A stretch of 34,509 nucleotides of DNA from UBA7803 sp049454295 (GTDB taxonomy: Bacteria; Pseudomonadota; Gammaproteobacteria; Pseudomonadales; Azotimanducaceae), in the NCBI GenBank assembly GCA_049454295.1, contig JBMTYG010000020.1, forward strand, positions 1 to 34,509. The letters run 5' to 3'. The translations under genes and the position numbers were made by a program. This document shows positions 25,362-33,037 of the stretch, in pieces (the first letter of the stretch is position 1; the number at the start of each line of letters is the position of its first letter). The notes beneath the pieces are model-generated. The model was not told the DNA's origin and made no database searches. It saw only the letters and a program-made list of their open reading frames with translations.

Positions 25362-26143
25362 GTTCCGCCCCCCAGCCGTGCAGCTCGGCGACGACGGCGC
25401 CAGAGGAAGGTGACCGGGCCCGACGCCGCATAAAGCAGCGACAACACCAGCAACACGCGGGGCGGATCGGCGACCATGATCGCGAGCACCAGCGCAATGA
25501 AAACCAGTGTGATAAACGGGACACGGTCCTTGAGCTCGATGCCTTTCGGTGAAAAATAGCGAAAGCTCGAGACCATGAGCAAACCGACCAGCAGGGTCAG
25601 CGCGCCGACCAGCAACGCTGACAGAAACGCGGGCTCTGTGGTTTCCAGCCCCTCGCTCGATACCCACACCGCGCTCGCGATGATCGCTGCAGCAGAGGGG
25701 CTCGCAAGCCCGGTAAACGAGGCGAGATCGCTCTGCGTGTTGAACCGCGCGAGCCGCAGCGCAGCACAGGCCATGTAGACGAAGGTGCAGAACCAGCCCA
25801 CCTTGCCGAGGGTGTCGAGGCCCCAGGAAAACGCAACGAGCGCAGGCGCCACACCGAACGCGACCATGTCGGAGAGGCTGTCATACTCGGCGCCGAAGCG
25901 ACTTTCCGTGCGCGTCCAACGCGCCACCCGTCCATCCAGCGTATCGAGCAGCATAGCGACATAGATCGCGAGCGCCGCGGCGACAAAATTGCCGTTCATA
26001 CCGGCGACGATCGCGTAGAACCCCGCAAACAACGCGCCAGTCGTGATCAGGTTAGGCGCAAGATAAATGCCTCGACGGCGCGGCGGGGTCGATTCCGCCT
26101 CGCCGTTTGTCTGGTCGTCTTCCGCCCGATCCGACACATCCAT
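25358..26143 (-). CDS. pssA: CDP-diacylglycerol--serine O-phosphatidyltransferase
   Basis: This 261-residue inner-membrane enzyme makes phosphatidylserine, the precursor of phosphatidylethanolamine. The CDP-alcohol phosphotransferase motif is complete: LDTLDGRVARWTRTESRFG followed by AEYDSLSD (about residues 66-93). About seven hydrophobic segments follow from residue 32 on, and the ends are charged (acidic N-terminus, Arg-rich C-terminus). ATG 26143 is preferred over GTG 26173 because GGGGAGGA lies 8 bp upstream. It follows ilvC by 42 bp, a linkage also found in pseudomonads, and overlaps the pterin dehydratase gene by 4 bp. Confidence 0.95.
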   Translation of the reverse strand: MDVSDRAEDDQTNGEAESTPPRRRGIYLAPNLITTGALFAGFYAIVAGMNGNFVAAALAIYVAMLLDTLDGRVARWTRTESRFGAEYDSLSDMVAFGVAPALVAFSWGLDTLGKVGWFCTFVYMACAALRLARFNTQSDLASFTGLASPSAAAIIASAVWVSSEGLETTEPAFLSALLVGALTLLVGLLMVSSFRYFSPKGIELKDRVPFITLVFIALVLAIMVADPPRVLLVLSLLYAASGPVTFLWRRRRRAARLGGGT

Positions 26144-26185
26144 TCCGGTGTCCTCCCCGGCTGGCAGGGTCACCCCTGCCGTCGG

Positions 26186-27205
26186 TCAGTTCTTGTCGCG
26201 ATCGACCAGACGACGCGCCTGAATCCAGGGCATCATCGCGCGCAGGCGCGCGCCCACATCCTCGATGGCGTGAGCCTGGCTGATACGACGCATGGCCTTG
26301 ATAGTCGGCGCGCCCGCCTGATTCTCGGTCACAAACTCTCGGGCAAAGCGGCCGGTCTGAATCTCAGCGAGAATGCGCTTCATCTCTGCCTTGGTCTCAT
26401 CAGTGATGATACGAGATCCGCGCGTCAGACCACCGTACTCGGCCGTGTTCGACACCGTGTACCACATATTGGTGATGCCGCCCTCGTAGAAAAAGTCGAC
26501 GATCAGCTTGAGCTCGTGCAAGCACTCGAAATACGCCATCTCCGGCGCGTAGCCGGCTTCTACCAGGGTTTCAAAACCGGCCTGCACCAGCGCCGCCGCA
26601 CCGCCACAGAGCACAGCCTGCTCGCCGAACAGGTCGGTCTCAGTCTCCTCGCGGAACGTGGTCTCGATCACGCCCGCTCGCCCGCCACCATTGGCGCTCG
26701 CGTAGGACAGGGCAATGTCTTTGGCACGACCAGAGGCATTCTGGAAAATCGCGATCAGCGAAGGCACGCCACCGCCTTCTACATAGGTCGAACGGACGGT
26801 ATGCCCCGGGCCTTTCGGCGCAATCATGAGCACGTCCAAATCCTTGCGCGGCTCGATCAGCCCAAAGTGGATGTTAAAACCGTGAGCAAACGCGAGCGCG
26901 GCACCTTCCTTCACATTAGGCAGGATCTGGTCCCGATAAATCGCCTGCTGATGCTCATCCGGGGTGAGGATCATGATCAGGTCCGCGGTCTTGGAGGCTT
27001 CTGCCACTTCGGCCACGTTAAAGCCTGCGTTCGCCGCCTTGCGCCATGAATCGGAACCCTTGCGCAGCCCCACCACGAGATTAGTGACGCCGGAATCGCG
27101 CAGATTATTCGCGTGGGCATGCCCCTGCGATCCATAGCCGACGACGAGCACATTCATCTGCTGAATGATCGAGAGGTCGGCGTCCTTGTCATAGTACACA
27201 TGCAT
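26186..27205 (-). CDS. ilvC: Ketol-acid reductoisomerase (NADP+), class I
   Basis: This 339-residue enzyme isomerises and reduces acetolactate and acetohydroxybutyrate in isoleucine/valine synthesis. The nucleotide motif VVGYGSQGHAHANNL is present near residue 20, with the Arg/Ser set (LRKGSDSWRKA) that reads the NADP phosphate. The metal-binding region includes FGEQAVLCGG and ECLHELKLIVD. The length is that of the short class I form. GAGGA lies 9 bp before the ATG as part of a perfect 10-bp palindrome (GAGGATCCTC). It follows ilvN by 57 bp and is most likely co-transcribed. Confidence 0.97.
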   Translation of the reverse strand: MHVYYDKDADLSIIQQMNVLVVGYGSQGHAHANNLRDSGVTNLVVGLRKGSDSWRKAANAGFNVAEVAEASKTADLIMILTPDEHQQAIYRDQILPNVKEGAALAFAHGFNIHFGLIEPRKDLDVLMIAPKGPGHTVRSTYVEGGGVPSLIAIFQNASGRAKDIALSYASANGGGRAGVIETTFREETETDLFGEQAVLCGGAAALVQAGFETLVEAGYAPEMAYFECLHELKLIVDFFYEGGITNMWYTVSNTAEYGGLTRGSRIITDETKAEMKRILAEIQTGRFAREFVTENQAGAPTIKAMRRISQAHAIEDVGARLRAMMPWIQARRLVDRDKN

Positions 27206-27262
27206 AAGAGGATCCTCGGGTGGTGTCGTTCAATATCCGTCGTCGCCGCGGCCGACAAGCTG

Positions 27263-27754
27263 TCAGACGCAGAGCACCTTTTCGCCGCGGCTGATGCCGG
27301 ACACCCCCGAGCGCACAACCTCGAGGATGGTGGTCTTGCCGATAGCGCGAATGAATGCGTCCAGCTTTTCGCTCGGACCTACCAGCTGCACCGTATAGGT
27401 GGTAGCGGTCACGTCGACGATCTGGCCGCGGAAAATGTCTGCTGTGCGCTTGACTTCGTCCCGCGCGGGACCTTCTGCGCGCAGCTTAATGAGCATGAGT
27501 TCGCGCTCCACATGCTCCGATCCTGACAGATCGACCACTTTCACCACCTCGACGACCTTATAGAGGTGCTTGATGATCTGATCGATCTTGCTGTCATCCC
27601 CCACGGTGATGAGTGTCACACGCGAGAGGGTTGCATCTTCTGTTGGCGCGACCGTAAGTGATTCGATGTTGTAGTTGCGCTGCGAGAACAGTCCGACGAC
27701 ACGAGAAAGGGCGCCAGCTTCGTTCTCAAGCAAGAGGGCAATGATGTGACGCAT
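27263..27754 (-). CDS. ilvN: Acetolactate synthase small (regulatory) subunit, IlvN/IlvH type
   Basis: This 163-residue regulatory subunit activates the catalytic chain and carries the valine feedback site. An ACT domain fills the first 75 residues (MRHIIALLLENEAGALSRV, then RNYNIESLTV), and the C-terminal domain typical of IlvH follows. The length equals E. coli IlvH rather than the short IlvN. The ATG at 27754 shares one base with the ilvB stop, and GAGGA lies 8 bp before it, so translation is coupled. An open frame continues upstream inside ilvB but is not conserved. Confidence 0.96.
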   Translation of the reverse strand: MRHIIALLLENEAGALSRVVGLFSQRNYNIESLTVAPTEDATLSRVTLITVGDDSKIDQIIKHLYKVVEVVKVVDLSGSEHVERELMLIKLRAEGPARDEVKRTADIFRGQIVDVTATTYTVQLVGPSEKLDAFIRAIGKTTILEVVRSGVSGISRGEKVLCV

Positions 27755-29520
27755 CAGTAGTTGTCCTCGATGCCGACCGGCGATCGTGCCAGGATCATGT
27801 CGCACATGGCGCCGCCGCGGACCGCCATGGGATAGACATGCTCCTCGCGATCTACCCAGATATCGACGAAGACCAGACGACGACGATACTTGTCGCTGAA
27901 AGCCTCCTCGAGCGCGGGTTCAAGATCCTCGGCTCGCTCGACACGAATGCCCACGTGGCCAAACGCCTCCACGAGCGTCTTGAAGTCGGGCAGCGAGTCG
28001 CTGTACGTGCTCTGCGAGTGACGCCCGCCGTACTGCATGTCCTGCCACTGCTTGACCATGCCGAGCGCCTGATTGTTGAGATTGATGATCTTGATGGGCA
28101 GACCGTACTGCAGGCAGGTGGAAAGTTCCTGCATGTTCATCATGAAGCTGCCTTCGCCCGTCACACAGGCGACCACGGCATCCGGAAAACCGAACTGCAC
28201 GCCCATAGCTGCGGGCAAACCGAAACCCATCGTGCCAAGACCACCAGAGTTGATCCAGCGCCGCGGGGCGGGAAACCGGTAGTACTGCGCCGCGAACATC
28301 TGGTGCTGCCCTACGTCGCTCGTGACAAACGCCTCACCGCGGGTCACGCGGTGGAGCGCCTGCACGGCCGTCTGGGGCATGATCGGGCGACCCGGCTCTG
28401 GACGCAGGTCGTGCCGCAAGCCATGCGCACCGCGCCAGCCTTCGATGCGATCCCACCACTGTGCAAGCGCTTCGGCATCCGGCAGCGATGGTCGACGCGC
28501 CCGTGCGCCCGCCACCTCGGTTTCAAGTTCTTCAAGCACAAGCCCGACTTCACCCACGATCGGGATATGGGCGTTGATGATCTTGGCGATACTCGCTGGA
28601 TCCACGTCCACGTGAATGATGGTGGCGTCGGGGCAGAACTTGCCCGGATCATTGGTCACGCGATCATCAAAACGTGCCCCAATCGCGAGAATCACATCCG
28701 CGTGGTGCATCGCCATGTTGGCTTCGTAGGTACCGTGCATGCCAAGCATGCCAAGGAACTGGGGGTCTTCACCCGGAAACGCGCCGAGCCCCATGAGCGT
28801 ATTGGTCACCGGAAAATTGAGCGCGCGCGCAAGCCGTGTTAGCGCATCGGACGCATTACCCAGAATGACACCGCCACCGGAATAGATCACCGGACGGCGC
28901 GCTTCGACCAGGGCCGTTGCCGCTTTGCGAATGGACTCGGCATCGCCGCGGGTTTCGGGTGTGTAGGAGCGCAGGCTGACAGACGTCGGGTAGCGGTATT
29001 CAGCGGTCACCAGCGGATCCGTGGTGTTCTTCGGCACATCTATGACCACCGGGCCTGGACGTCCCGTCGTCGCAATGTAAAACGCCTTCGCCACGATCTC
29101 CGGAATTTCGCTGCAGTGACGCACAATGAAGCTGTGCTTCACGATCGGGCGGCTGATGCCGACCATGTCCGTTTCCTGAAATGCATCCGTCCCGATGAGA
29201 CTCGCCGGTACCTGGCCAGAGATCACGACCATCGGGATCGAGTCCATGTAAGCCGTGGCAATACCCGTGATGGCATTGGTCGCGCCGGGGCCTGAGGTGA
29301 CCAGCACGACGCCAGGTTTACCCGTCGCACGCGCATAGGCATCCGCCATGTGGGTAGCCGCCTGCTGGTGTCGTACCAGGATGTGCTCCACCTTCTGCTG
29401 ACGGAAGATGGCATCGTAAATGTGCAGCGCGGCGCCGCCAGGATAACCAAAGACGTATTCCACGCCGGCGTCCTGGAGCGCGCGGATCAACATGTCGCCG
29501 CCGGAAAGGTGCTCTGCCAT
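27754..29520 (-). CDS. ilvB: Acetolactate synthase large subunit, biosynthetic type (IlvB/IlvI)
   Basis: This 588-residue ThDP enzyme makes acetolactate and acetohydroxybutyrate for valine, leucine and isoleucine. It follows E. coli IlvI closely: EYVFGYPGGAALHIYDAIF, VTSGPGATNAITGIATAYMD (shortened), QVPASLIGTDAFQETD, RPGPVVIDVP, and the diphosphate motif GEGSFMMNMQELSTC with LNNQALGMVKQWQD. One key residue differs: the conserved RHEQ, whose Glu activates the cofactor, reads RHQQ (Gln52, codon 29365-29367, CAG). The rest of the protein looks under normal constraint. It heads the ilvB-ilvN-ilvC-pssA unit, with a sigma-70-type promoter at 29635-29663 and a leader of about 110 bases. Confidence 0.95.
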   Translation of the reverse strand: MAEHLSGGDMLIRALQDAGVEYVFGYPGGAALHIYDAIFRQQKVEHILVRHQQAATHMADAYARATGKPGVVLVTSGPGATNAITGIATAYMDSIPMVVISGQVPASLIGTDAFQETDMVGISRPIVKHSFIVRHCSEIPEIVAKAFYIATTGRPGPVVIDVPKNTTDPLVTAEYRYPTSVSLRSYTPETRGDAESIRKAATALVEARRPVIYSGGGVILGNASDALTRLARALNFPVTNTLMGLGAFPGEDPQFLGMLGMHGTYEANMAMHHADVILAIGARFDDRVTNDPGKFCPDATIIHVDVDPASIAKIINAHIPIVGEVGLVLEELETEVAGARARRPSLPDAEALAQWWDRIEGWRGAHGLRHDLRPEPGRPIMPQTAVQALHRVTRGEAFVTSDVGQHQMFAAQYYRFPAPRRWINSGGLGTMGFGLPAAMGVQFGFPDAVVACVTGEGSFMMNMQELSTCLQYGLPIKIINLNNQALGMVKQWQDMQYGGRHSQSTYSDSLPDFKTLVEAFGHVGIRVERAEDLEPALEEAFSDKYRRRLVFVDIWVDREEHVYPMAVRGGAMCDMILARSPVGIEDNY

Positions 29521-29577
29521 ATCGCGCCCTGTCGCTCAAAGTGGTATCCGCCCAACGCGCCGAGGTGAACCGCGAGG

Positions 29578-29604
29578 GCCGCCCCAACCCATTGATTGGG
29601 CGGC
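29578..29604 (-). promoter_or_regulatory. Leader hairpin in the ilvB 5' untranslated region
   Basis: In the transcript from the minus strand, GCCGCCCAA (29604-29596) can pair with TTGGGGCGGC (29587-29578) around an 8-base loop, with one bulged base. There is no U-run after it, so it is not an ordinary terminator. It could affect leader stability or translation; no function is shown. Confidence 0.4.
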
Positions 29605-29634
29605 GGTTTGACCGGCGGAGCGAAAGGGGGCGGT

Positions 29635-29663
29635 ATTTTTCGGTTTCGCCTGCGGCATGTCAA
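29635..29663 (-). promoter_or_regulatory. Sigma-70-type promoter for the ilvB operon
   Basis: On the minus strand a perfect TTGACA (29658-29663) is followed after exactly 17 bp by AAAAAT (29635-29640), which matches TATAAT at four positions. It points at ilvB, with a start site expected near 29628 and a leader of about 108 bases. The surrounding 225-bp gap has no coding sequence I can support. Confidence 0.65.
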
Positions 29664-29671
29664 CGCAAGAC

Positions 29672-29690
29672 GCGCCCGTTAATCGGGCGC
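29672..29690 (-). terminator. Perfect 7-bp hairpin between enoyl-CoA hydratase and the ilv promoter
   Basis: GCGCCCG (29672-29678) and CGGGCGC (29684-29690) form a perfect inverted repeat around TTAAT. It lies 56 bp after the enoyl-CoA hydratase stop and just upstream of the ilv -35 box, where a terminator of the upstream operon would be expected. The tail (GTCTTGCGTT) is only weakly T-rich, so it could instead be an operator. Confidence 0.4.
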
Positions 29691-29745
29691 TGTTTCCCAG
29701 CGCGTCGCCTGGGCCGTCAGGCGCGCGCGCTCGACGAAGGCGAAT

Positions 29746-30555
29746 TCAGGTGCCGGTATAGACCGGCGCGCGCTTCTCGACAAACGCGCGCATGCCCTCG
29801 CGCGCGTCGTTAGTGCGCGCGCACATGAGCTGGTTGCGATTCTCTATCGCCATTGCGGCCTCAAGCCCCTGGGCATCGATCGCAAAATTGAGTCCTTCTT
29901 TGGTCATTCGCAGGCCCATGGGCGACGTGGAGAGCATCTCGTTCACGTACACCTGTGCCGCCTGCTCGAGCTCGTCATCGGGCACCACGGTGGAAACCAG
30001 CCCGGTCGACAGCGCGCGATCGGCATGAATGAAACGCCCGGTGAGCATGAGCTCCGACGCGATCGAGGTACCCACCAAGCGCGGCAGGAAATAGGAGGCG
30101 CCCATATCACAGGCCGACAGTCCGATTCTGATGAACGCTGCGTTCATGCGCGCGCTCTGCCCTGCCACGCGGATGTCCGACGCCAGCGCAAAGGCGAATC
30201 CGCCCCCGCACGCAGGCCCCTTGATGAGCGAGACAATGGGCTGCGGGCAGCGCCGCATGCGGATATACACCTCCGCCAGGTAGCCTTGAAACCCGAAGCC
30301 ATAGCCAAATGGTTGGCTGGTCTCCCCCGCTTGGGAGGCTTTGATATCGAGACCCGCGCAGAAAGCGCGACCCGCACCCTGCATGACGACGATACGGGTC
30401 GCCGGGTCTTCCGCAAGACCACCAAAGTAATCGCGCAGGTCGGTCACCATCTGCAGATTGATGGCATTTAAGGACTCCGGGCGATTGAGTGTCAGCCAGT
30501 CGACTGACCCGCGCTTCTCGATATGGATCGTTTCGTAACTTGTCGCCGTTGCCAT
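29746..30555 (-). CDS. Enoyl-CoA hydratase/isomerase family protein
   Basis: This 269-residue crotonase-fold protein should act on an enoyl-CoA. The N-terminal LTLNRPESLNAI, the oxyanion-hole segment AGRAFCAGLDIKAS and GPACGGGFAFALASDIRVAG are present, followed by GLSACDMGASYFLPRLVG and the helical C-terminus. The classical pair of catalytic glutamates is not obvious in those two segments, so the reaction could be hydration, isomerisation or another crotonase chemistry. The ATG at 30555 has AGGAGGG 8 bp before it; the long upstream open frame is not coding. It is the last gene of a same-strand string starting with a nitroreductase at 33712. Confidence 0.92.
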   Translation of the reverse strand: MATATSYETIHIEKRGSVDWLTLNRPESLNAINLQMVTDLRDYFGGLAEDPATRIVVMQGAGRAFCAGLDIKASQAGETSQPFGYGFGFQGYLAEVYIRMRRCPQPIVSLIKGPACGGGFAFALASDIRVAGQSARMNAAFIRIGLSACDMGASYFLPRLVGTSIASELMLTGRFIHADRALSTGLVSTVVPDDELEQAAQVYVNEMLSTSPMGLRMTKEGLNFAIDAQGLEAAMAIENRNQLMCARTNDAREGMRAFVEKRAPVYTGT

Positions 30556-30610
30556 GATGTTTCCCTCCTGAGACTGGCTGCTGGATCTTGGGCTGCGCCG
30601 CGCGCTCTGC

Positions 30611-30964
30611 TCAGGCCGCGAGGCGCGCCCGCCGAACAAAGAGGAACGCGCAGCCGGTTGCCAGCAACGAATGAATGACCAGACCGACCTGCTGATCTCC
30701 CGCGGCGGCGAGCGATACCACCAGCGCAGCGTGGAACACGAGCAGCACGCCAAGCACCGCCGTGATCGCTTGATAATCGCGACGCCGCGGCCACACCCAG
30801 AGCGATGCGCTCGCAATCGCCAGGACCGCAAAACCGTAGTGCATCGACCACTGATTGCCGCTACCCGCCGCCGAGAGACCACCCGGACCGCTGATCAGGG
30901 CTACGCCGGCAAATCCTTCTACCAGCAGGTTGAGCACGAGGACCAGAACGAAGAGTTGTTGCAT
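30611..30964 (-). CDS. Small four-helix membrane protein, unknown function
   Basis: This 117-residue protein is almost entirely hydrophobic, with four likely membrane helices at about residues 3-25, 42-58, 67-87 and 93-110, separated by short loops. A positively charged WPRRRDY lies between helices two and three, and the C-terminus ends in RRARLAA, suggesting those parts face the cytoplasm. I do not recognise a family. It lies 18 bp after an RDD gene and 55 bp before the enoyl-CoA hydratase, all on one strand, so it is probably part of the same transcript. Confidence 0.7.
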   Translation of the reverse strand: MQQLFVLVLVLNLLVEGFAGVALISGPGGLSAAGSGNQWSMHYGFAVLAIASASLWVWPRRRDYQAITAVLGVLLVFHAALVVSLAAAGDQQVGLVIHSLLATGCAFLFVRRARLAA

Positions 30965-30982
30965 ATCTATTTCCGAAACAGT

Positions 30983-31447
30983 TCAGCGTGCGCCGGCCTG
31001 CACGACGAGCGTACCTGCTATGCGATCGTGCAAACAGCGTCGCTTTTTGCCAAATAGACACAGGTGATCGATCAGCGGCAGCAGCGCAACGGGCGGCACA
31101 ACGACGAGAAACATGAGCGCGAAGAACGGCGCGCGCAGCACGATCAATCGCCACCAAGCGGCCGGGGAACCGAGCGTGTCCACCACTTTGATACCCATAA
31201 TGCGCTTGCCGAGCGTCTGCTGCGAGCGCCAGAGGGTAACGCCGTTTAGCAGCAGATAACTGGCAATGGCCAGAAGCAGAACATGCATGACCCACCACGC
31301 GTCGGCGTAATCCTCGGCATCTTCGACCACGCCAGTGGCCATGACGAGCAGCAGGCTGAGGGACGGCACCAGCACCGCATCGATAGCGGTCGCGGCGAGC
31401 CGCCGGGATCGCGAAGCCAGCACCATGGATTGTTGCACCTCATTCAT
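30983..31447 (-). CDS. RDD family integral membrane protein
   Basis: This 154-residue protein has the RDD signature ASRSRRLAATAIDAVLVP near residues 10-27 and about four hydrophobic segments. The middle motif SQQTLGKRIMGIKVVDT and the C-terminal CLHDRIAGTLVV are typical of the family. Its start ATG (31447) overlaps the end of the quinoprotein gene by 8 bp, so the two are translationally coupled. Only the last part of the long open frame on this strand is coding. The function of the family is mostly unknown. It is the second RDD protein in the window and is not closely similar to the one at 309-890. Confidence 0.85.
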   Translation of the reverse strand: MNEVQQSMVLASRSRRLAATAIDAVLVPSLSLLLVMATGVVEDAEDYADAWWVMHVLLLAIASYLLLNGVTLWRSQQTLGKRIMGIKVVDTLGSPAAWWRLIVLRAPFFALMFLVVVPPVALLPLIDHLCLFGKKRRCLHDRIAGTLVVQAGAR

Positions 31448-33032
31448 CAGTCGGCCCCGGCGAGCGCACCCGGAACACCAGGAGCGCGTTGCCGCCGCGC
31501 TGCCGACCCACGTAGCCATATCCCGCCACGACCATGAGCAGGTCATCAACGAGCAATGCACCATGGGTGTCAAAGGCGCCGCCGCTGGTCGCAACGCCGT
31601 TGACCGCGGCATAGTCTCGCCACGCGTCATGAGACCACAGACGTTCGCCTGTCGCAGCGTGGAGCACCTCGAGCATGCCGTCCATGCTGCCGACCACCAC
31701 CACGTCATTCGCAGCAGACACTGCGGCGGATAACCCAAAAACGCACTCGGTGTCAGGGCAACGCGAAGGACGGGTATAGACCCAACGCTCTTCGCCGGTT
31801 TCGATGTCAAGCGCGTAAAGGCCCGGTGCGGGGGTCCCGGGCGCTGGGAACCCCTCGATTTCCTTGTCACTGATGGGGACATACAGCAGCCCCAGGGCTT
31901 CGTTAGCTGCCATGCCCCAGTGGACACCGCCAATAATGCCGCCACGTCCAAGGCGCTTGCTCCAGAGCACCGTGCCCGTCGCCGGATCCATGGCGTGAAC
32001 CTCGGCTGACTTCTGTCCGGCGATGAGCAGCTGGCGCCCGCTGGGCGCGGTCACCAGCAGCGTCGGTGCGCCAAAATCGACGTCAGGCCCGGTTGGTTTC
32101 GGGCAGTTCGGATGATTAAGTTCAATGTTGTTGCACGCGGCCGTGTAGGCATCGTTCGCGGTGAACTGCCGGTGCCACTGCACGGTGCCGGTCGCGGCAT
32201 CAACCGCGAAAATCGCGTCGCTGGTCGCCGTTGTGGGATGGGAGTAGTTCTGCCCGGTGCCGAAATAGAGCCACTGCCGCTTTGCATCGTAGCTCGGCGC
32301 ACCCCAGACCGCGGCGCCGCTGGGACCGTATTCATCCACGAACAACCAATGACTGCCGGTACGCTTTGCCGGCTCGTCGATGGTGGGTAGGAACCAGCGC
32401 CTCGCACCGGTCTCGAGATCGAACGCTGCAAGCCCCCCGCGCGTGGTGCAACAGCCGTAAAAGGGATTCATCGCCAGTGCCACTTCGAACGAGGAAATCG
32501 GCGCATACAGCGTGTCACCAATCGGCAATGGCGTACCGGAGTACCACGCGAGCGGCAGATCGTCCATGCCAGTGCGCCAGACCGGCTCTCCGGTGCGCGC
32601 ATCCAGCGCATAGATACCCTGGGTACGGTCGTTGTACACGAGCAACGGACGGTTGCCGGCGCTTGCCGGGACCAGCGCGCTGGCGATGCTGCCCGAATGC
32701 GGAGACAGCCATCGCTCGCAGCCCGACGTGCGATCCAGCGCGACCACCCCGCGGGGACCATCGCCCACGAACACCGTGTCGTCACTTACCAGGGGCAACG
32801 ATCGCGGTGTCGTGCTTGCGAGCCCGTACACCCAGGCGAGCTCCAGGGTGGGGACATTGCCACTCGCGATCGTCGAACGGGGTTGATAGCGCGTATTGCG
32901 CTCATCAATACCCCAGCTCTGGGCATGGAACCGATCGATACCCGGCGCCTTATCGTCCTGACAACCCGAATCAGCGAGCGCGCCTGCGCCAACGAAAAGC
33001 AGCAGGACCGTAACGTAAACCCGTAACGCCAC
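31440..33032 (-). CDS. Periplasmic PQQ-binding-like beta-propeller protein (polyvinyl-alcohol-dehydrogenase-like)
   Basis: This 530-residue protein starts with a likely signal peptide (ALRVYVTVLLLFVGAGALA, residues about 2-20), so it should be periplasmic. The rest is a beta-propeller of PQQ-type repeats with recurring blades such as GVVALDRTSGCERW, YALDARTGEPVWR, AVDAATGTVQW, AMDPATGTVLWS and ALDIETGEERWVY. Features of the PVA-dehydrogenase branch are seen: adjacent cysteines in FYGCCTTRGG, GPSGAAVWGAPSYD, a DFGAPTLL segment and IIGGVHWGMA. There is no CxxCH, so it has no built-in heme and would pass electrons to a separate carrier. GTG 33032 is the best start and follows the nitroreductase stop by 5 bp. 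The substrate is unknown, and a non-enzymatic propeller remains possible. Confidence 0.85.
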   Translation of the reverse strand: MALRVYVTVLLLFVGAGALADSGCQDDKAPGIDRFHAQSWGIDERNTRYQPRSTIASGNVPTLELAWVYGLASTTPRSLPLVSDDTVFVGDGPRGVVALDRTSGCERWLSPHSGSIASALVPASAGNRPLLVYNDRTQGIYALDARTGEPVWRTGMDDLPLAWYSGTPLPIGDTLYAPISSFEVALAMNPFYGCCTTRGGLAAFDLETGARRWFLPTIDEPAKRTGSHWLFVDEYGPSGAAVWGAPSYDAKRQWLYFGTGQNYSHPTTATSDAIFAVDAATGTVQWHRQFTANDAYTAACNNIELNHPNCPKPTGPDVDFGAPTLLVTAPSGRQLLIAGQKSAEVHAMDPATGTVLWSKRLGRGGIIGGVHWGMAANEALGLLYVPISDKEIEGFPAPGTPAPGLYALDIETGEERWVYTRPSRCPDTECVFGLSAAVSAANDVVVVGSMDGMLEVLHAATGERLWSHDAWRDYAAVNGVATSGGAFDTHGALLVDDLLMVVAGYGYVGRQRGGNALLVFRVRSPGPTDE

Positions 33033-33037
33033 GTGGA

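Noticed and set aside
25362..25667. N-terminal extension of the pterin dehydratase
   Set aside because: This part is the out-of-frame shadow of pssA; the GTG at 25361 gives a normal-length protein.
27838..28842. 334-residue open frame on plus opposite ilvB
   Set aside because: Antisense to conserved AHAS motifs; the product is His/Arg-rich without family features.
29536..29592. Possible 18-codon leader peptide before ilvB
   Set aside because: It has only one each of Val, Ile and Leu and no ribosome-binding site, so it does not look like an attenuation peptide.
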